Part shown: positions 44,373 through 55,650 of the stretch, in pieces
How positions within the stretch are numbered: position 1 is the stretch's first letter
Layout: each line of letters opens with the position of its first letter
Assembly (NCBI GenBank): GCA_947685225.1
Contig: CANTUV010000037.1
Location: 25,315,001-25,379,000 of the forward strand
Direction of reading: 5' to 3'
Length of the DNA: 64,000 nt
DNA from: Garcia nutans
Lineage: Eukaryota > Streptophyta > Magnoliopsida > Malpighiales > Euphorbiaceae
Notes under the pieces: model-generated
What the model was told of the DNA's origin: nothing
Databases searched by the model: none
Seen by the model: only the letters and a program-made list of their open reading frames with translations
Made by a program: the position numbers and the translations under genes

Positions 44373-44968
44373 TGTAACACCCTGATACTTTATATAAGTA
44401 CTATACATATACCTGGTATACATACGGTGAGTATATAAAGTATAAGGATGTCACTTTTCGTTACCTTTTTTAAAACATGTAAAAGAATTCCAAACCATAA
44501 TACGTTAATTTAAATAACATTTACCAAATCATTAACTTTATCAAAAACTTCATTTATACATATAACTATTTTCTCGTCATAAATACATCAATATAAAAGT
44601 TATACATGTATGCATTACTCTCTAGTTGGTCTCGACAAACTTTTACTCTTCTCGTGGCATAACGAAAGACTTCATATCTTCCACCTATTTACCTGCGCGA
44701 ATACACACCCGCGCTAAGCCCGAGAGCTTAGTAATCCAAATATAAAATACAACATATAGTATAGAAGTATTAACATATAATGATATATCAATTCAATGTA
44801 TAATTAGTTCTTATCATATTTTCTTTTCTTTTTAATTGCATCTTTCATATATCCTAGCTAATTTCATATATGATGTATATATACATAATATTATTACTAA
44901 CCCCAATCCATCACCAATACTCAAAATCAATATATTAATATACCCACATTATATGTATCATACCAATC

Positions 44969-45170
44969 ATGAATCACATTTCAAATGCTCACAATAATAT
45001 TGCAATACACACATTACATATCATACCAATTATGAATCACATTTCCAATGCTCACAATAATATTGCAATACACACATTACATATCATACCAATTATGAAT
45101 CACATTTCCAATGCTCACAATAATATTGCAATACACACATTACATATCATACCAATTATGAATCACATTC
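44969..45170. repeat. Three tandem 63-bp units in element D LTR
   Basis: Units at 44969-45031, 45032-45094 and 45095-45157 are almost identical, with a partial fourth after and a degraded one before. Because 63 is a multiple of 3 they read as a repeated 21-residue peptide; this is incidental. Confidence 0.92.
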
Positions 45171-45276
45171 CCAATGGAATCCACCATAGATCTCATTACT
45201 CATTTATTTCAACACTTGTATTTCACCTTGGTAACAAAGACAGACTCGGGCCCAAAACACTAATATGCCATTCGAC

Positions 45277-45588
45277 TTTCAGAGTTAATGCTTTGGTTTA
45301 ATTATCACATTTATCATTATCCCAACTAGGCTTCAAGGATTAGGTTCAACCAAGCTTCAAGGGGAACAAAGCATGCTAAGTATCAACCCAACTTGGCTTC
45401 AAGAACCAATCCAACCTAGCTTCAAGGGTTGTAACATCTCAATTAGGCTTCAAGGGCTAGACCCAACCAAGCTTCAAGGGGAGTAAAACATGTTAAACTT
45501 CAACCCAACTTGGCTTCAAGGATCAAGTCCAACCTAACTTCAAGAGATTGTTACTATTAGGCATGCCACCAACAACAAAACTCTGAAA
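45277..45588. repeat. LTR module of element D: inverted repeat around GCTTCAAG tandem repeats
   Basis: TTTCAGAGTT (45277-45286) and AACTCTGAAA (45579-45588) enclose two imperfect copies of a unit of about 115 bp, each built of AGGCTTCAAGG, CAAGCTTCAAGGGG and TTGGCTTCAAG words, followed by GGCATGCC. Same layout as in element A. Confidence 0.8.
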
Positions 45589-46055
45589 ATGAATACCATA
45601 TTAGACACACAATTCATTGATCATTCTATCATCAATATCATTCACAATTCTCATCATCATTTAGGCAAACATGCCTCACATATCTCAATTGAATTGTCAT
45701 AGCCAATCACAATGGCTTCATATCACATTTGCATCATCATGGCCAATTACAATGGTTTCACAACATATCATATCTCAATCCATATGATACATATTACATC
45801 ATTGATATAACATTTCAAAATATATTATTCATATAATACATTGCCATTCACAATGCATATAACATAACATTTCATCATTTCCCAAAACACATTAACACCA
45901 TTCATTATTAGAGCATTTATCATAACAAATTGCACATACCTTAAGAATGATCCTCATTTCTTCTTACCTTTCCCATTTCATATTTCATCCTTTATATTTA
46001 TATATATATATAGCAATTTACATTATTCATTTACATCCACAATATAATAGAGTAT

Positions 46056-46081
46056 TTAACACATTCATCCAAATGTGTTAA
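46056..46081. other. Conserved LTR hairpin 1, element D
   Basis: Arms TTAACACATT and AATGTGTTAA, loop CATCCA (6 nt). In transcription direction it lies about 43 nt after AAAAGGTAAGC. Confidence 0.82.
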
Positions 46082-46206
46082 GGTTCAAAGACATATAAGG
46101 ATATACAATCAAATAGGGTTCATGCTTACCTTTTTAATGATCTTCACATCCTTCACATCATTCAATCATCACCTTAATCAAATTATATTAACAATATAAT
46201 ACACCC

Positions 46207-46236
46207 CTTAACACATTTGCAAACAAATGTGTTAAG
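46207..46236. other. Conserved LTR hairpin 2, element D
   Basis: Perfect 12-bp arms CTTAACACATTT and AAATGTGTTAAG, loop GCAAAC (6 nt), about 38 nt after TTGAGGTAAGTA in transcription direction. Confidence 0.85.
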
Positions 46237-46546
46237 TCTCAAATCATGTAAATAAATACAAACATATAAATTGGTACTTACCTCAAGAACTATTCCCATC
46301 CATCTATACATTTCTTTTTTTTTCCAAGAATTCTCCACATTTAGGTTAATGCAACCAAATTTCTTCTAAACCTAATCCAAAGATCATTATTCATAGGTTT
46401 AGAATCATCCACATACATTTGTTTAGGTCATTCTTTGTTTACAAAGTATTTAGAGTGTATATAAAATGTTTAGGAGCAAAAGACTTTTGAAGAATCAAAC
46501 AATGCATGAAGAACCAAAACCATTACAGTAGCAAACACACCCAAGG

Positions 46547-46800
46547 GACACGGCCAAGCTTGTGGCCGTGTCTCTCAAGACCAAAACTTCCCGAGGCAGA
46601 CATGGGCAAGGACACGGCCGTGTCTCTTAACACAACTCAGGCAGTAGCAAACACATTCAAAGGACACGGCCAAGCTTGTGGCCGTGTCACCCCAAAACCT
46701 ATCCAACACGGCCAAAATTCTCTAGACTTGGCCGTGTCTCTCAAAAATAATAAGTCTTGGCCGTGTCTCAACTTGCTTTTGGCCGTGTCACTCAAGAACA
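46547..46800. repeat. Cluster of GACACGGCCA/TGGCCGTGTC hairpins in element D LTR
   Basis: Perfect-arm copies with loop AGCTTG at 46547-46572 and 46663-46688, plus several half-copies (GGCCGTGTC) between and after. Related clusters lie in elements F and I. Confidence 0.88.
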
Positions 46801-47674
46801 AAACCCTAATTGTGGCCAAAACACTTCTAATGGCATTTAGACACAATTTGCACAACATAAACTCAATCCAATGGATGTAATCAAAGTCATTAACACTTAT
46901 TTTGCATGATTAACACAATATTCACAATTAACCATACATTTAATCATTCACCAATTTAAAACCCTAAAACCAACTTAACTCTTGATCCTTCACAATCAAC
47001 ATCCACTTAAAATTACAATCTTCACAACCAAACCAACACCAATTCAACCTTTTAACTTACAATCAATACTAACACTTATAAACACAACTCAAACACACCA
47101 AATCACAAAATCAACAAACCCTAATTCACTTCACACAAAACTTCAAAATAACCAAGAAAAATAAGAGAGTACTTACCTTAAATGAAGAAATTCCACAAAT
47201 CTTTAACCAAATCCTTTGTTTCCTTCTTCAATTTAATTCTTGCATCAAGAACACCTCTCTTGCTCTCTCTCCTTTCTTGAATGGCCGGCACACCAAAGAG
47301 AAGAAAAGAAAAATAAACAAAAGTCAACTTCCTCTTCTTCTTTAAATCTCCACCAAGAGATTTTAACCAAGCAATTACCTATATACCCTTTTCCATTTAA
47401 CTTAACTTTTGTCACTTGTATGCCCATAATAGTAATTTCACATATCCAAATAAATATCCTCTTTTATTGACTCTCCCTTTTGACTAATGTATATGTTAGT
47501 TATACCACCATATACCCAACATATACATTTCTCTCTACACCTTACTTTCCTTTTTAAAACAACACATACACATTCTCTTTTAATTTCTTTCCTCTTTCAA
47601 ATCAACTATACATTCAATCCAATTAAAACAACAACAATATTCAAGACTTCTAGGGCATACATGGGGATATTACA

Positions 47675-49109
47675 ATTCTCCCCCTCTAAAAAGAAATTTC
47701 GTCCTCGAAATTACCAATACCATAACAATTTATTCATAATACAATACCATCTTAACTTCCATATGAAGTTAATTATACGTTTAAGTAATTATATCATCAA
47801 ATCATATAGCTTCAACTCTCCTCTTTAGAATCAACCACCTTCTTTAAATTCCATAACTCATCATTCTATATGTTTATACATCTTGTTACTTCCTTAATCA
47901 AACATTCAAAAGAACTCATTACATTTCTTGTTAATGTCTTTATACAAGAATCATATCATTTTATAGTACACTTATACTCCATCTAATCTTTATATTTAAT
48001 ATATTTTGTTCTTTCACTTCTTTGTAATTACTCTATTAACTTTAACCTTAAAAACCATTGACTTATATCTGAGCATTAATTATCCCTTCATTACAATCAC
48101 TGTCTAAATAAACATTTATCACCCTCAATAGATAACAAAATCCTGATTTTTCATAAATGGAGCTATTTCTTTAGCATGCTTTTCACTTAACTTACATATT
48201 AATACATTACCTTTCAACTTATTTTATAGATAACCAATCTTTTTCTCTTCTTATCATGATTTACAATTACTATAACTTCATTCATTCATCCAATCACCCT
48301 TTAAAAATTTTACATCATGTACATTACCATGTAAATAATTACACTCTTGGTACTATTATACACATTAAATTTCAATAATGATTCATAATCTTAGCCAATT
48401 CTAGATCCATTGATCTATCTGTCACAATATATCCACATTCAAATCTTATTCAACTCCAACCAACAATTAATGTATTTGACTTATCATAAAATTTCACCAT
48501 ATTCATATATGTATATATATAACTTCATTCCATTAGGGCAATTTTATGTTTAATTCCTGATCTCTTCCGATCCCTATTCAATCAAATTATCATAATAACA
48601 AATCACTTAAAATTATCTTTTAATATACACATAGTTTATTCACTTAAACCTCAAGTTAAATACCATCAACGTATTCAGTATAACTTTCAGTCATATTTTA
48701 TAAATTTTTTTTATATCTCCTCTCATTCCATATCATTATTATATTTATTTCGATTACCTTATTGTCATATCATCCATAACTCAAAACCTTTCCATAATTT
48801 CTTTTTCCTCTCTTAGCCTTCACAATTATAACCAAATTTTTAACATAAAATGATAAAGTACAACTTTATCCATCATAACTTTTAACTATACTTCTCAAAT
48901 AAAATTTTCAATCTCACCAAATCTGTATTGCAATCATTTTATCTAAAATCCAAATCCATGGATAACAAATTAACCGATCAAATACACTAGACAAAACACA
49001 TGGCTTTAAGAGATTAATATTCAAGCCTGGGACTTTCAAATCAATACTGTTCCTCTCATAATTTTATTCTCAATCTATACAAATACAAGGCTAAGGTATA
49101 TCTCAAGAA
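47675..49109 (-). other. Internal remnant of element D
   Basis: The first 40 bp are a polypurine tract (minus AGAGGGGGAGAA before the LTR) and the last codons of a pol-like ORF (AATTTCGAGGACGAAA). The remaining 1.4 kb is AT-rich with stops in all frames and no recognisable gag or pol motif; it ends at the broken LTR at 49110. Confidence 0.65.
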
Positions 49110-49727
49110 TTACAATCAATACTAACACTTATAAACACAACTCAAACACACCAAATCACAAAATAAACAAACCCTAATTCACTTCACACAAAACTTCAAA
49201 ATAACCAAGAAAAACAAGAGAGTACTTACCTTAAATGAAGAAATTCCACAAATCTTTAACCAAATCCTTTGTTTCCTTCTTCAATTTAATTCTTGCATCA
49301 AGAACACCTCTCTTGCTCTCTCTCCTTTCTTGAATGGCCGGCACACCAAAGAGAAGAAAAGAAAAATAAACAAAAGTCAACTTCCTCTTCTTCTTTAAAT
49401 CTCCACCAGGAGATTTTAACCAAGCAATTACCTATATACCCTTTTCCATTTAACTTAACTTTTGTCACTTGTATGCCCATAATAGTAATTTCACATATCC
49501 AAATAAATATCCTCTTTTATTGACTCTCCCTTTTGACTAATGTATATGTTAGTTATACCACCATATACCCAACATATACATTTCTCTCTACACCTTACTT
49601 TCCTTTTTAAAACAACACATACACATTCTCTTTTAATTTCTTTCCTCTTTCAAATCAAATATACATTCAATCCAATTAAAACAACAACAATATTCAAGAC
49701 TTCTAGGGCATACATGGGGATATTACA
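49110..49727 (-). repeat. 5' LTR fragment of element D
   Basis: Aligns base for base with 47057-47674; differences at only four sites (for example AATAAAC versus AATCAAC, CAGGAG versus CAAGAG). The remaining 2.7 kb of this LTR are deleted. Confidence 0.95.
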
Positions 49728-49732
49728 TGGGT
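49728..49732. repeat. Target site duplication TGGGT (right of element D)
   Basis: Pairs with 44368-44372; the Tat LTR resumes with GGAGACTCCATTTTTCTCC. Confidence 0.95.
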
Positions 49733-49848
49733 GGAGACTCCATTTTTCTCCGGACTTAGGTCCGTGCACTCTAAGGCCCCGAGCCTAAACAATGCCGAAG
49801 TCGTAAGAACCATTCCATCGGGAGTGGGGGCGAAAATCCCCGATCACA
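49733..49848 (+). repeat. 5' LTR of element I, last piece
   Basis: The end of the LTR after the insertion of D, closing with CCCCGATCACA. With 42299-44372 it makes about 2190 bp, against 2238 bp for the 3' LTR. Confidence 0.92.
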
Positions 49849-49849
49849 G

Positions 49850-49867
49850 TGGCGACTCCACTGGGGA
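49850..49867 (+). other. Primer binding site of element I (Arg tRNA)
   Basis: TGGCGACTCCACTGGGGA, intact, one base after the LTR. Confidence 0.9.
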
Positions 49868-51023
49868 TAAGAGAAGTTGATTTCGTTGGTCTTTTTATTA
49901 TTCTATTATTTCTTATAATGATATTATCCATTGCATCATATTAGATTGCATTGTGTGCGTGAGTTAGGATGCCAATGTTACCCGTGTTGTGTTATGTAAG
50001 GGATACCATACTTTCACTCAAGGTATGGAGATCGAGCATGGCATAACCACTCATAGCCTCGTACCATTTGGTATATACTAGCTATGGGAACCTAAGCCTT
50101 TTAACCCAAAGACTAAAGCTCTTGTAATTGGCCTAGTTGCTTTCCTTAGGTTTTACCCCAAATGCATGTTGTTTGACTATGGTTAGTTTATCTTAGTCTA
50201 AATCATGGCTTATTTGGTTTGTTCTTTTTCTAATATGACCTAAGTATATTGTAAGCTCAAAATAAATTTTTCTTTAAAATCCAAAAGACCAAAACTACTT
50301 TTAAAACTTTTCAAAATGGTCTTTGGACATAAGACTTTTTCTAAAAACAAATCAAAAAAATTCTTTGGCCCATGGCCCAAATACTAAGCCCAAAATCCAT
50401 TTTTCTAAAATCTTTTACAATGGGCTTAGAAACAAAACTATTTTCACCCAACCATTTTTACAAAGAGCTTGTAAAAATATTTAGGTCAATTATGAAATAC
50501 CAAAAATCAATAGTGGGCCTAGTTTACACTAAGAATAAATTAATCATGGGCTTGTTTTTGGCATTAACCATTAGTTACTCTTTCTGAGTGAGAAATCTAT
50601 TTATAATAAACCTCTTAATTTTGTTTTAATCCAACATAGCATAAAAGCTACTTTAGTTGGTTAAAACCTAATTAATGGGAATTATCATGGATTGATTTCC
50701 ATTTTCGAAAATATAACTATTGGTTGAAATGTCCGAGGGAATTATTCGAAAGCAAGATATCCCGTGTTGGTATTTTGTTAACCATATACCTAGGAAAAAG
50801 AGACTCGCCATTCGTGTGTGGATGTTTTAAGGTTGGAAGGATCGTCCTAATTACACTTGTTTATTGGTTGATTGTGCATACATGCATACATTTGCATAGC
50901 ATATCATTGATCCTCTCTGGCTCACAGCCCTAGATTACGAAAGTTCAAAAGCTTATGACAATCTGACCTACGCCGGAGATGAAGTATCTAGCAACGACTC
51001 AATCACTTGCTCACCTAAAAATA
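49868..51023 (+). other. Leader of element I
   Basis: Corresponds to the leaders of G and H. The protein-like stretch before the gag ATG is present (AYDNLTYAGDEVSSNDSITC) but is one base out of frame with gag. No other feature seen. Confidence 0.6.
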
Positions 51024-52844
51024 ATGAAGCCCAAACAAATTCAAAGGATGGTGGATGAAGCCCTTAATGCCAAAATGGAAGAAATCAAAGAGGCCCTAGC
51101 TAAGACCATGAAGAACCAATTGACTGAAATCTTAGAAAACCATGCCGAGGCATCTGCTAGCACTAAGAAACCAAAGGACAAAGGGAAGACCAAAGTTAGT
51201 GAAGTGGTTTTTGATGATGAAAAGGTGATCATTGATGATGATGATGATTGGGCTCAATACTACCAAGAGGTTCAAGAAAAGAAGAAAGAACCGAAGGCTG
51301 TTGAGAAGGCAACTATTGAAAAGACCGAGACATCCGATGTTGAAAAGATGATTGCTGATTTAGAAAAGAAATTTGAGAAGAAGTTGAAAATCGAAGAGAT
51401 GTCTGAGATCGACAAACTATTTGAACAAGATGATGAGGTCCCTTATAAGTTCAAGATGCCTTCCTTTGCTAAGTACAATGGCAGTGGAAATCCCCATCTT
51501 CATGTGAAGCAGTATATCACTGCCATGCAATCTGCCCGAGCTACTAAGGCTCAAACCCTAAGGTACTTTATGCTCTCATTGAACCCTGTTGTCCAAAATT
51601 GGTTCAATACCTTAGATGATGGAACACAAAAGAGTTGGGATCTACTTTACAAAGCCTTCATCCAACAATATGGATATAATGTTGAGTTAGAAGTTACTTT
51701 AATGGAAGTGGAGTCCATAAGGCAAAGGCCAAATGAGAATTTTATGGACTATGTGAAGTGATGGAGAAACAAGGCCGCTTTACTCAAGAAAAGGCCCAAT
51801 GAATCCGATCAAATAAGGATGATTGTGAGAGGGGTGTTGCCTAGTCTTCATGAGAGAATGTCTTATACACTCATCCGTGATTTCAAAGACCTTCTCCAAG
51901 CTGGTTTGCAAATTAAAGAATGGGAAAGGGAGAAGAGCCGCTTTGCAACAAAAAGGAACGAGAAAGGAATCTATCAACCTGGTAGCCAAAGCATGCAAAA
52001 GGCCGTCGGTGTTAATGCTACTAACCAAGGGACAAGGAGACAATTTTCGAAATTGGGAAAGCCGATGTCTTGGGTTCTCAACAAGCTTCAAAGAAAAGGA
52101 TTACTACAGCCCTTAGATCCTCGTCCTTTGCCTAACCCTCTCCCACCTAATTTTGACACCAAAGCATTTTGTCAATTTCACCAAATGCAAGGGCATGACA
52201 CGGATAGATGTGTGAGGTTAAGACATGGGATTCAAAATCTAATTGATAATGGGAAGCTACCAGAGCCCAACAAGCCGAACACCAAAGACAACCCATTACC
52301 AAAATTCAATAGGATACCACCACCGGCGACCTTCATGATTGGAAGAGGTTTACATGAGGACTTTGTCATGTCTTCTTTTCAAGATGTGGATGAGAAAGCA
52401 ATCAAAGAAGAAGAGGCATTTGTCAAAATTGAACAAGCTATGATGGGTGGAGAAGTAGCAATTTGTGTTGTCAATGGGTTTTGGGATTCAAGTGATAGTG
52501 ATGATGATATCATACCCAAGAAGGAGGAGTGGACTTGGTCCGAGCCCGAAGAAGATGAGGTGATGAATACTAGATCCGGTAAGCCTTACGCAAGGCCACC
52601 ACCTAAGGAGAGAGAAATGAATAAGGGAAAGGAAGTTGAAGTGGAAGAAGATGATGCTGTGCTAAAGCAATTGAAAAGAACCCAAGCAAGTGTTAGCATT
52701 TGGGACTTGTTAGTTACTTTTAAAAAGCACCAAGAAACTATGGCCAAAGCCTTAGCTAGCATGCCCATTTCTACCTCCACAACACCAGAGGAGTTGATCA
52801 ACTTCATAAAAATTGGGGAAGTAATGAAATGTGAAGAGGTCTAA
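51024..52844 (+). pseudogene. gag: Element I gag (Tat), two stops
   Basis: The chosen start MKPKQIQRMVDEALNAKMEE matches the G and H starts; an in-frame ATG at 50979 also exists. Acidic and Lys-rich N-terminal third, capsid with FKMPSFAKYNGSGNPHLHVK, LSLNPVVQNWFNTLDDG and NENFMDYVK, then TGA at 51759-51761 (an Arg codon in relatives), RMIVRGVLPSLHERMSYTL, and the knuckle-like CQFHQMQGHDTDRC. Unlike G and H it continues past the EDVKG end into a long acidic linker with MNTRSGKPYARPPP. A TAA at 52842 separates it from the protease in the same frame. Confidence 0.87.
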
Positions 52845-52862
52845 GAAAAGAATGAAGTTAAT

Positions 52863-54394
52863 ATGGGAGCAATTTCTTTTTCTGATGCAGACTTACCGAA
52901 GGAGGGGAGAGACCACATCTGCCCTCTCTTTATCAAAATAGAAGTCAAGGGGAAGAGAACTCCTTGTGTAATGGTTGATGATGGGTCCGCCATAAATGTT
53001 TGTCCACTTAAAATATTGCCAAAGCTAGCCATGTCAACAACAGATCTAAACCCAACTGAGGTAACAATTCGTGCTTATGACAACACTAAGAGGCATGCCG
53101 AAGGGACTTTCAAAGTGGCCGTCAAGGTTGGTCCAATTGAATCTATTATTGAGTTTGTTGTTTTAGACATACCAGTTACCTTCGCCTTACTCTTGGGGCG
53201 ACCATGGTTTCACCCTCTTGGTGGAGTTCCTTCCACCCTTCATCAAAAGATCAAATTCCCCAATGGAAATGAAATAGTGGTCATTGAAGCTGAAGATAAT
53301 GAGATTGTTAACGCCCTAATGGTTGAGAGGCCTCTCAATGGTTTTCAAGTGGTTGCAATTTCTGATGATGAAGTAGTGGACTCCAAAGTCTTGAATATGA
53401 TGAAGAACATGAACTACCTTCCCGGAGATGGTCTTGGAAAAGGTAAGGCCGGTTTGACAAAGTTGCCAGATTTTAGAACTCAAACATCCAAGAAGGGGTT
53501 AGGATATGATGAAGCCAATGATGTTCAACCAAAGAAGAATGAGAAGATGAGCTTCCCACCACTTGAAGAGATCTTTGTCAAAGCTCCAGATATGGGACTA
53601 CTCCAAGGAAAGCCTGAGCCGATCATGTTCATGGGTAAGTTAATTCCAGGTTTTGAAATTTTTAAAGATGTTGCTGAGCTAGTGGAGCAAGTGAAGAAAG
53701 AGCTCACCTTGTCAACCAATAAAGAATCCAATCCAAAAGAGAAGAATGAAGCTTCCCTGAAAGCCGAGAAGTCTCTGCAAGAGATTGCTGCCCTGGTCGA
53801 GGAAAAGTTTGAAGACATCCTGCTTTATGATTCTGAGAACAATGATTTTGATTTTGATTTTAATTTGTCTGCTTTGTATGAGGATGATGATGTTTTCTTT
53901 TCCAAAATGAATGCAATAAAGTCTGATTTTGCTTACTTGTGTGATGTTTCTCCTGATGGTTGCATACATTCAAATAGCAGTTACATGAGCATCTTTAATA
54001 TTAATTCTGTTAACACACAATCATTAAATTTGGGAACAATTGAAAATCCTAAAAACATTAGCATAGCATCTGACCTTACTCCTAATGAGAGAAAGAGATT
54101 TGAAAAAATATTCAAAAAATATGAAGAAGTGTTTGCTTGGTCTTGCGAAGATATGTCGGGGATAGATCGAGACATAGCCGAGCATCATATTCCTACTTAC
54201 ACTCAAATTAAACCTGTCAAACAAAAGCTTAGGTGACTAAGACCTGAGTGGGCTGAATTGGTTAAAGAAGAGATCACTAAGCAAATACAAGTGAAGTTCC
54301 TTAAAGTGATAGAATATCCAGGTTGGTTAGCCAATATAGTACCCATGCCAAAGAAAGATGGAAGGATAAGGGTCTGCGTGGACTATAGAATTAT
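52863..54394 (+). pseudogene. pol: Element I protease, G-patch and N-terminal RT
   Basis: Same frame as gag. Protease: ICPLFIKIEVKGKRTP, active site MVDDGSAINVCPL (residues 37-49 of the open frame), VVLDIPVTFALLLGRPWF. A G-patch-like segment around residues 180-220 has MKNMNYLPGDGLGKG and SKKGLGYD. An acidic linker leads to RT: DLTPNERKRFEKIFKKYEEV, VFAWSCEDMSGIDRDIAEH, then TGA at 54234-54236 in place of an Arg codon, RPEWAELVKEEITK and PMPKKDGRIRVCVDYR. RT breaks off at 54394: roughly 110 codons including the catalytic DD motif are deleted. Confidence 0.9.
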
Positions 54395-55040
54395 TCTTTG
54401 ATAGAGCTTTAAAGTATAAGCTAAGATTAAACCCGAAGAAGTGTGTATTCAGTGTTACTTCAGGCAAATTGTTGGGACATGTAATTGGTCCGAATGGTAT
54501 TGAGATTGATCCTAACAAAGTCAAAGCAATCAGGGATATGCCAGCCCCAAAGACGGAGAGAGAAGTTCGGGATTCCTTGGTAAACTGCAGTACATTAGCA
54601 GATTTATAGCAAAGCTCACAACAATCTGTGAGCCTATCTTCAAATTGCTTAGAAAGAATCAGCCGATCGTATGGAATGAAGAATGTCAAAAGGCCTTTGA
54701 CTGAATAAAAGAGTATTTGTTGAATCCACCTATTTTGAAACCACCTAAACCCGGAAAACCTCTATTACTATACTTAGTAGTAGAAGAAGAGTCGATAGGA
54801 GCCATGCTAGCCCAAGCAGATGAGTCGGGGATTGAGCATGCCGTTTACTATTTGAGTAGAAAGCTCCTACCTTATGAAATTAAGTATAGTATCATCGAAA
54901 AGACATGTATAGTTGTGGTTTGGTCTTCTAAGAAGTTGCGGCATTACTTTCAATCGTATAGTGTGCAACCAATTTCCAGGTTGGATCCAATGAAGTACTT
55001 AAGGGAGACACCCTCTTTAATTGGGAAATATGGTCGATGA
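54395..55040 (+). pseudogene. pol: Element I RT thumb and first RNase H
   Basis: Resumes with KYKLRLNPKKCVFSVTSGKL and GHVIGPNGIEIDPNKVKAI. A one-base loss near 54566 shifts the frame (REVR then the FLGKLQYISRF block in another frame); TGA at 54702 replaces Arg in AFDRIKEYL. RNase H follows: LLLYLVVEEESIGAMLAQAD, HAVYYLSRKLLPYEIKYS, EKTCIVVVWSSKKLRHY. A Trp-to-stop change at 55038 ends this frame. Confidence 0.87.
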
Positions 55041-55650
55041 TTGATAATATTAGAAGAATTTGAGATTGAGTATGTAACCAGGAAAATAATCAAGGGTAGA
55101 ATGGTGGCAGAATTCCTGGCTGAACAACCATTACCAGAAAGTGAAGAGGTAATCTTGGAATTTCCAGATGAACATTTAGAAGTAATTGAAGTACAAGGGT
55201 GGAAAATGTATTTTGATGGAGCAGTACACAGGAAAGGAGAAGGTTTGGGAGTTATACTAGAATCGCCCGAAGGAGAACTTATCCCTTTAGCAAAGAAGTT
55301 GAAATTTAGGGCAACCAATAACATGGTGGAGTATGAAGCGTGTATTTTCGGTTTGGAAACCCTAATGATTATGAAGGTGGATAAGGTGGAAGTTTATGGC
55401 GATTCATTGCTAGTAGTATCCCAAGTAAATGGAGAGTGGGAGTTGAAAGAGGAAAAATTAAAACCATACCACCGTTACCTGACCATGATGAAGAAGAATT
55501 TTAAGGAGTGTAGGTTTATACATCTGTCAAGAGAAGAAAATCAGATGGCTGATGCCCTAGCCACATTGGCTTCGGTATGGGAAAATCTTGCCAGCCTATT
55601 CCTTAAGCCTCTGATCTTGACCAGTTCATCAACTCCTTGCTATGAATATG
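55041..55650 (+). pseudogene. pol: Element I second RNase H (archaeal-type)
   Basis: All four metal-binding residues of an RNase H are visible in this open stretch: Asp59 (WKMYFDGA), Glu97 (ATNNMVEYEACIFGLE), Asp121 (VYGDSLLVVSQVNGEWE) and Asp171 (REENQMADALATLASV). A second RNase H after the first is diagnostic of Tat/Ogre elements; its exact role is unsettled. This is the best-preserved domain of the element. Confidence 0.92.

Larger units (their letters stand above)
44373..47674 (-). repeat. 3' LTR of element D (complete, 3.3 kb)
   Basis: Contains a 63-bp tandem repeat, a GCTTCAAG repeat block within the TTTCAGAGTT/AACTCTGAAA inverted repeat, two 6-nt-loop hairpins, four splice-donor-like motifs on the transcribed strand (minus; plus positions 47170-47181, 46274-46286, 46124-46135, 45935-45945) and a cluster of GGCC hairpins (46547-46800). 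Reading frames across the repeats are not genes. Confidence 0.93.
44373..49727 (-). mobile_element. Element D: large deletion derivative of a Tekay-like element
   Basis: 5355 bp with perfect TGGGT duplications. On the plus strand: complete LTR 44373-47674 (TGTAACACCC to GATATTACA), polypurine tract, about 1.4 kb of non-coding internal sequence, then only 618 bp of the other LTR (49110-49727). Primer site, gag and nearly all pol are gone. The two LTR remnants differ at 4 of 618 positions without gaps. The LTR termini, the internal modules and the FEDE-like end of pol next to the polypurine tract place it with A and B, but it is a separate family. Confidence 0.9.

Noticed and set aside
44969..45301. 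Frame with a 21-residue peptide repeated three times
   Set aside because: The 63-bp tandem repeat is a multiple of three; the peptide is incidental and sits in an LTR.
47240..47470. 76-codon frame repeated identically at 49293-49523
   Set aside because: Identical because both are the same part of the two LTRs of element D; no coding evidence.
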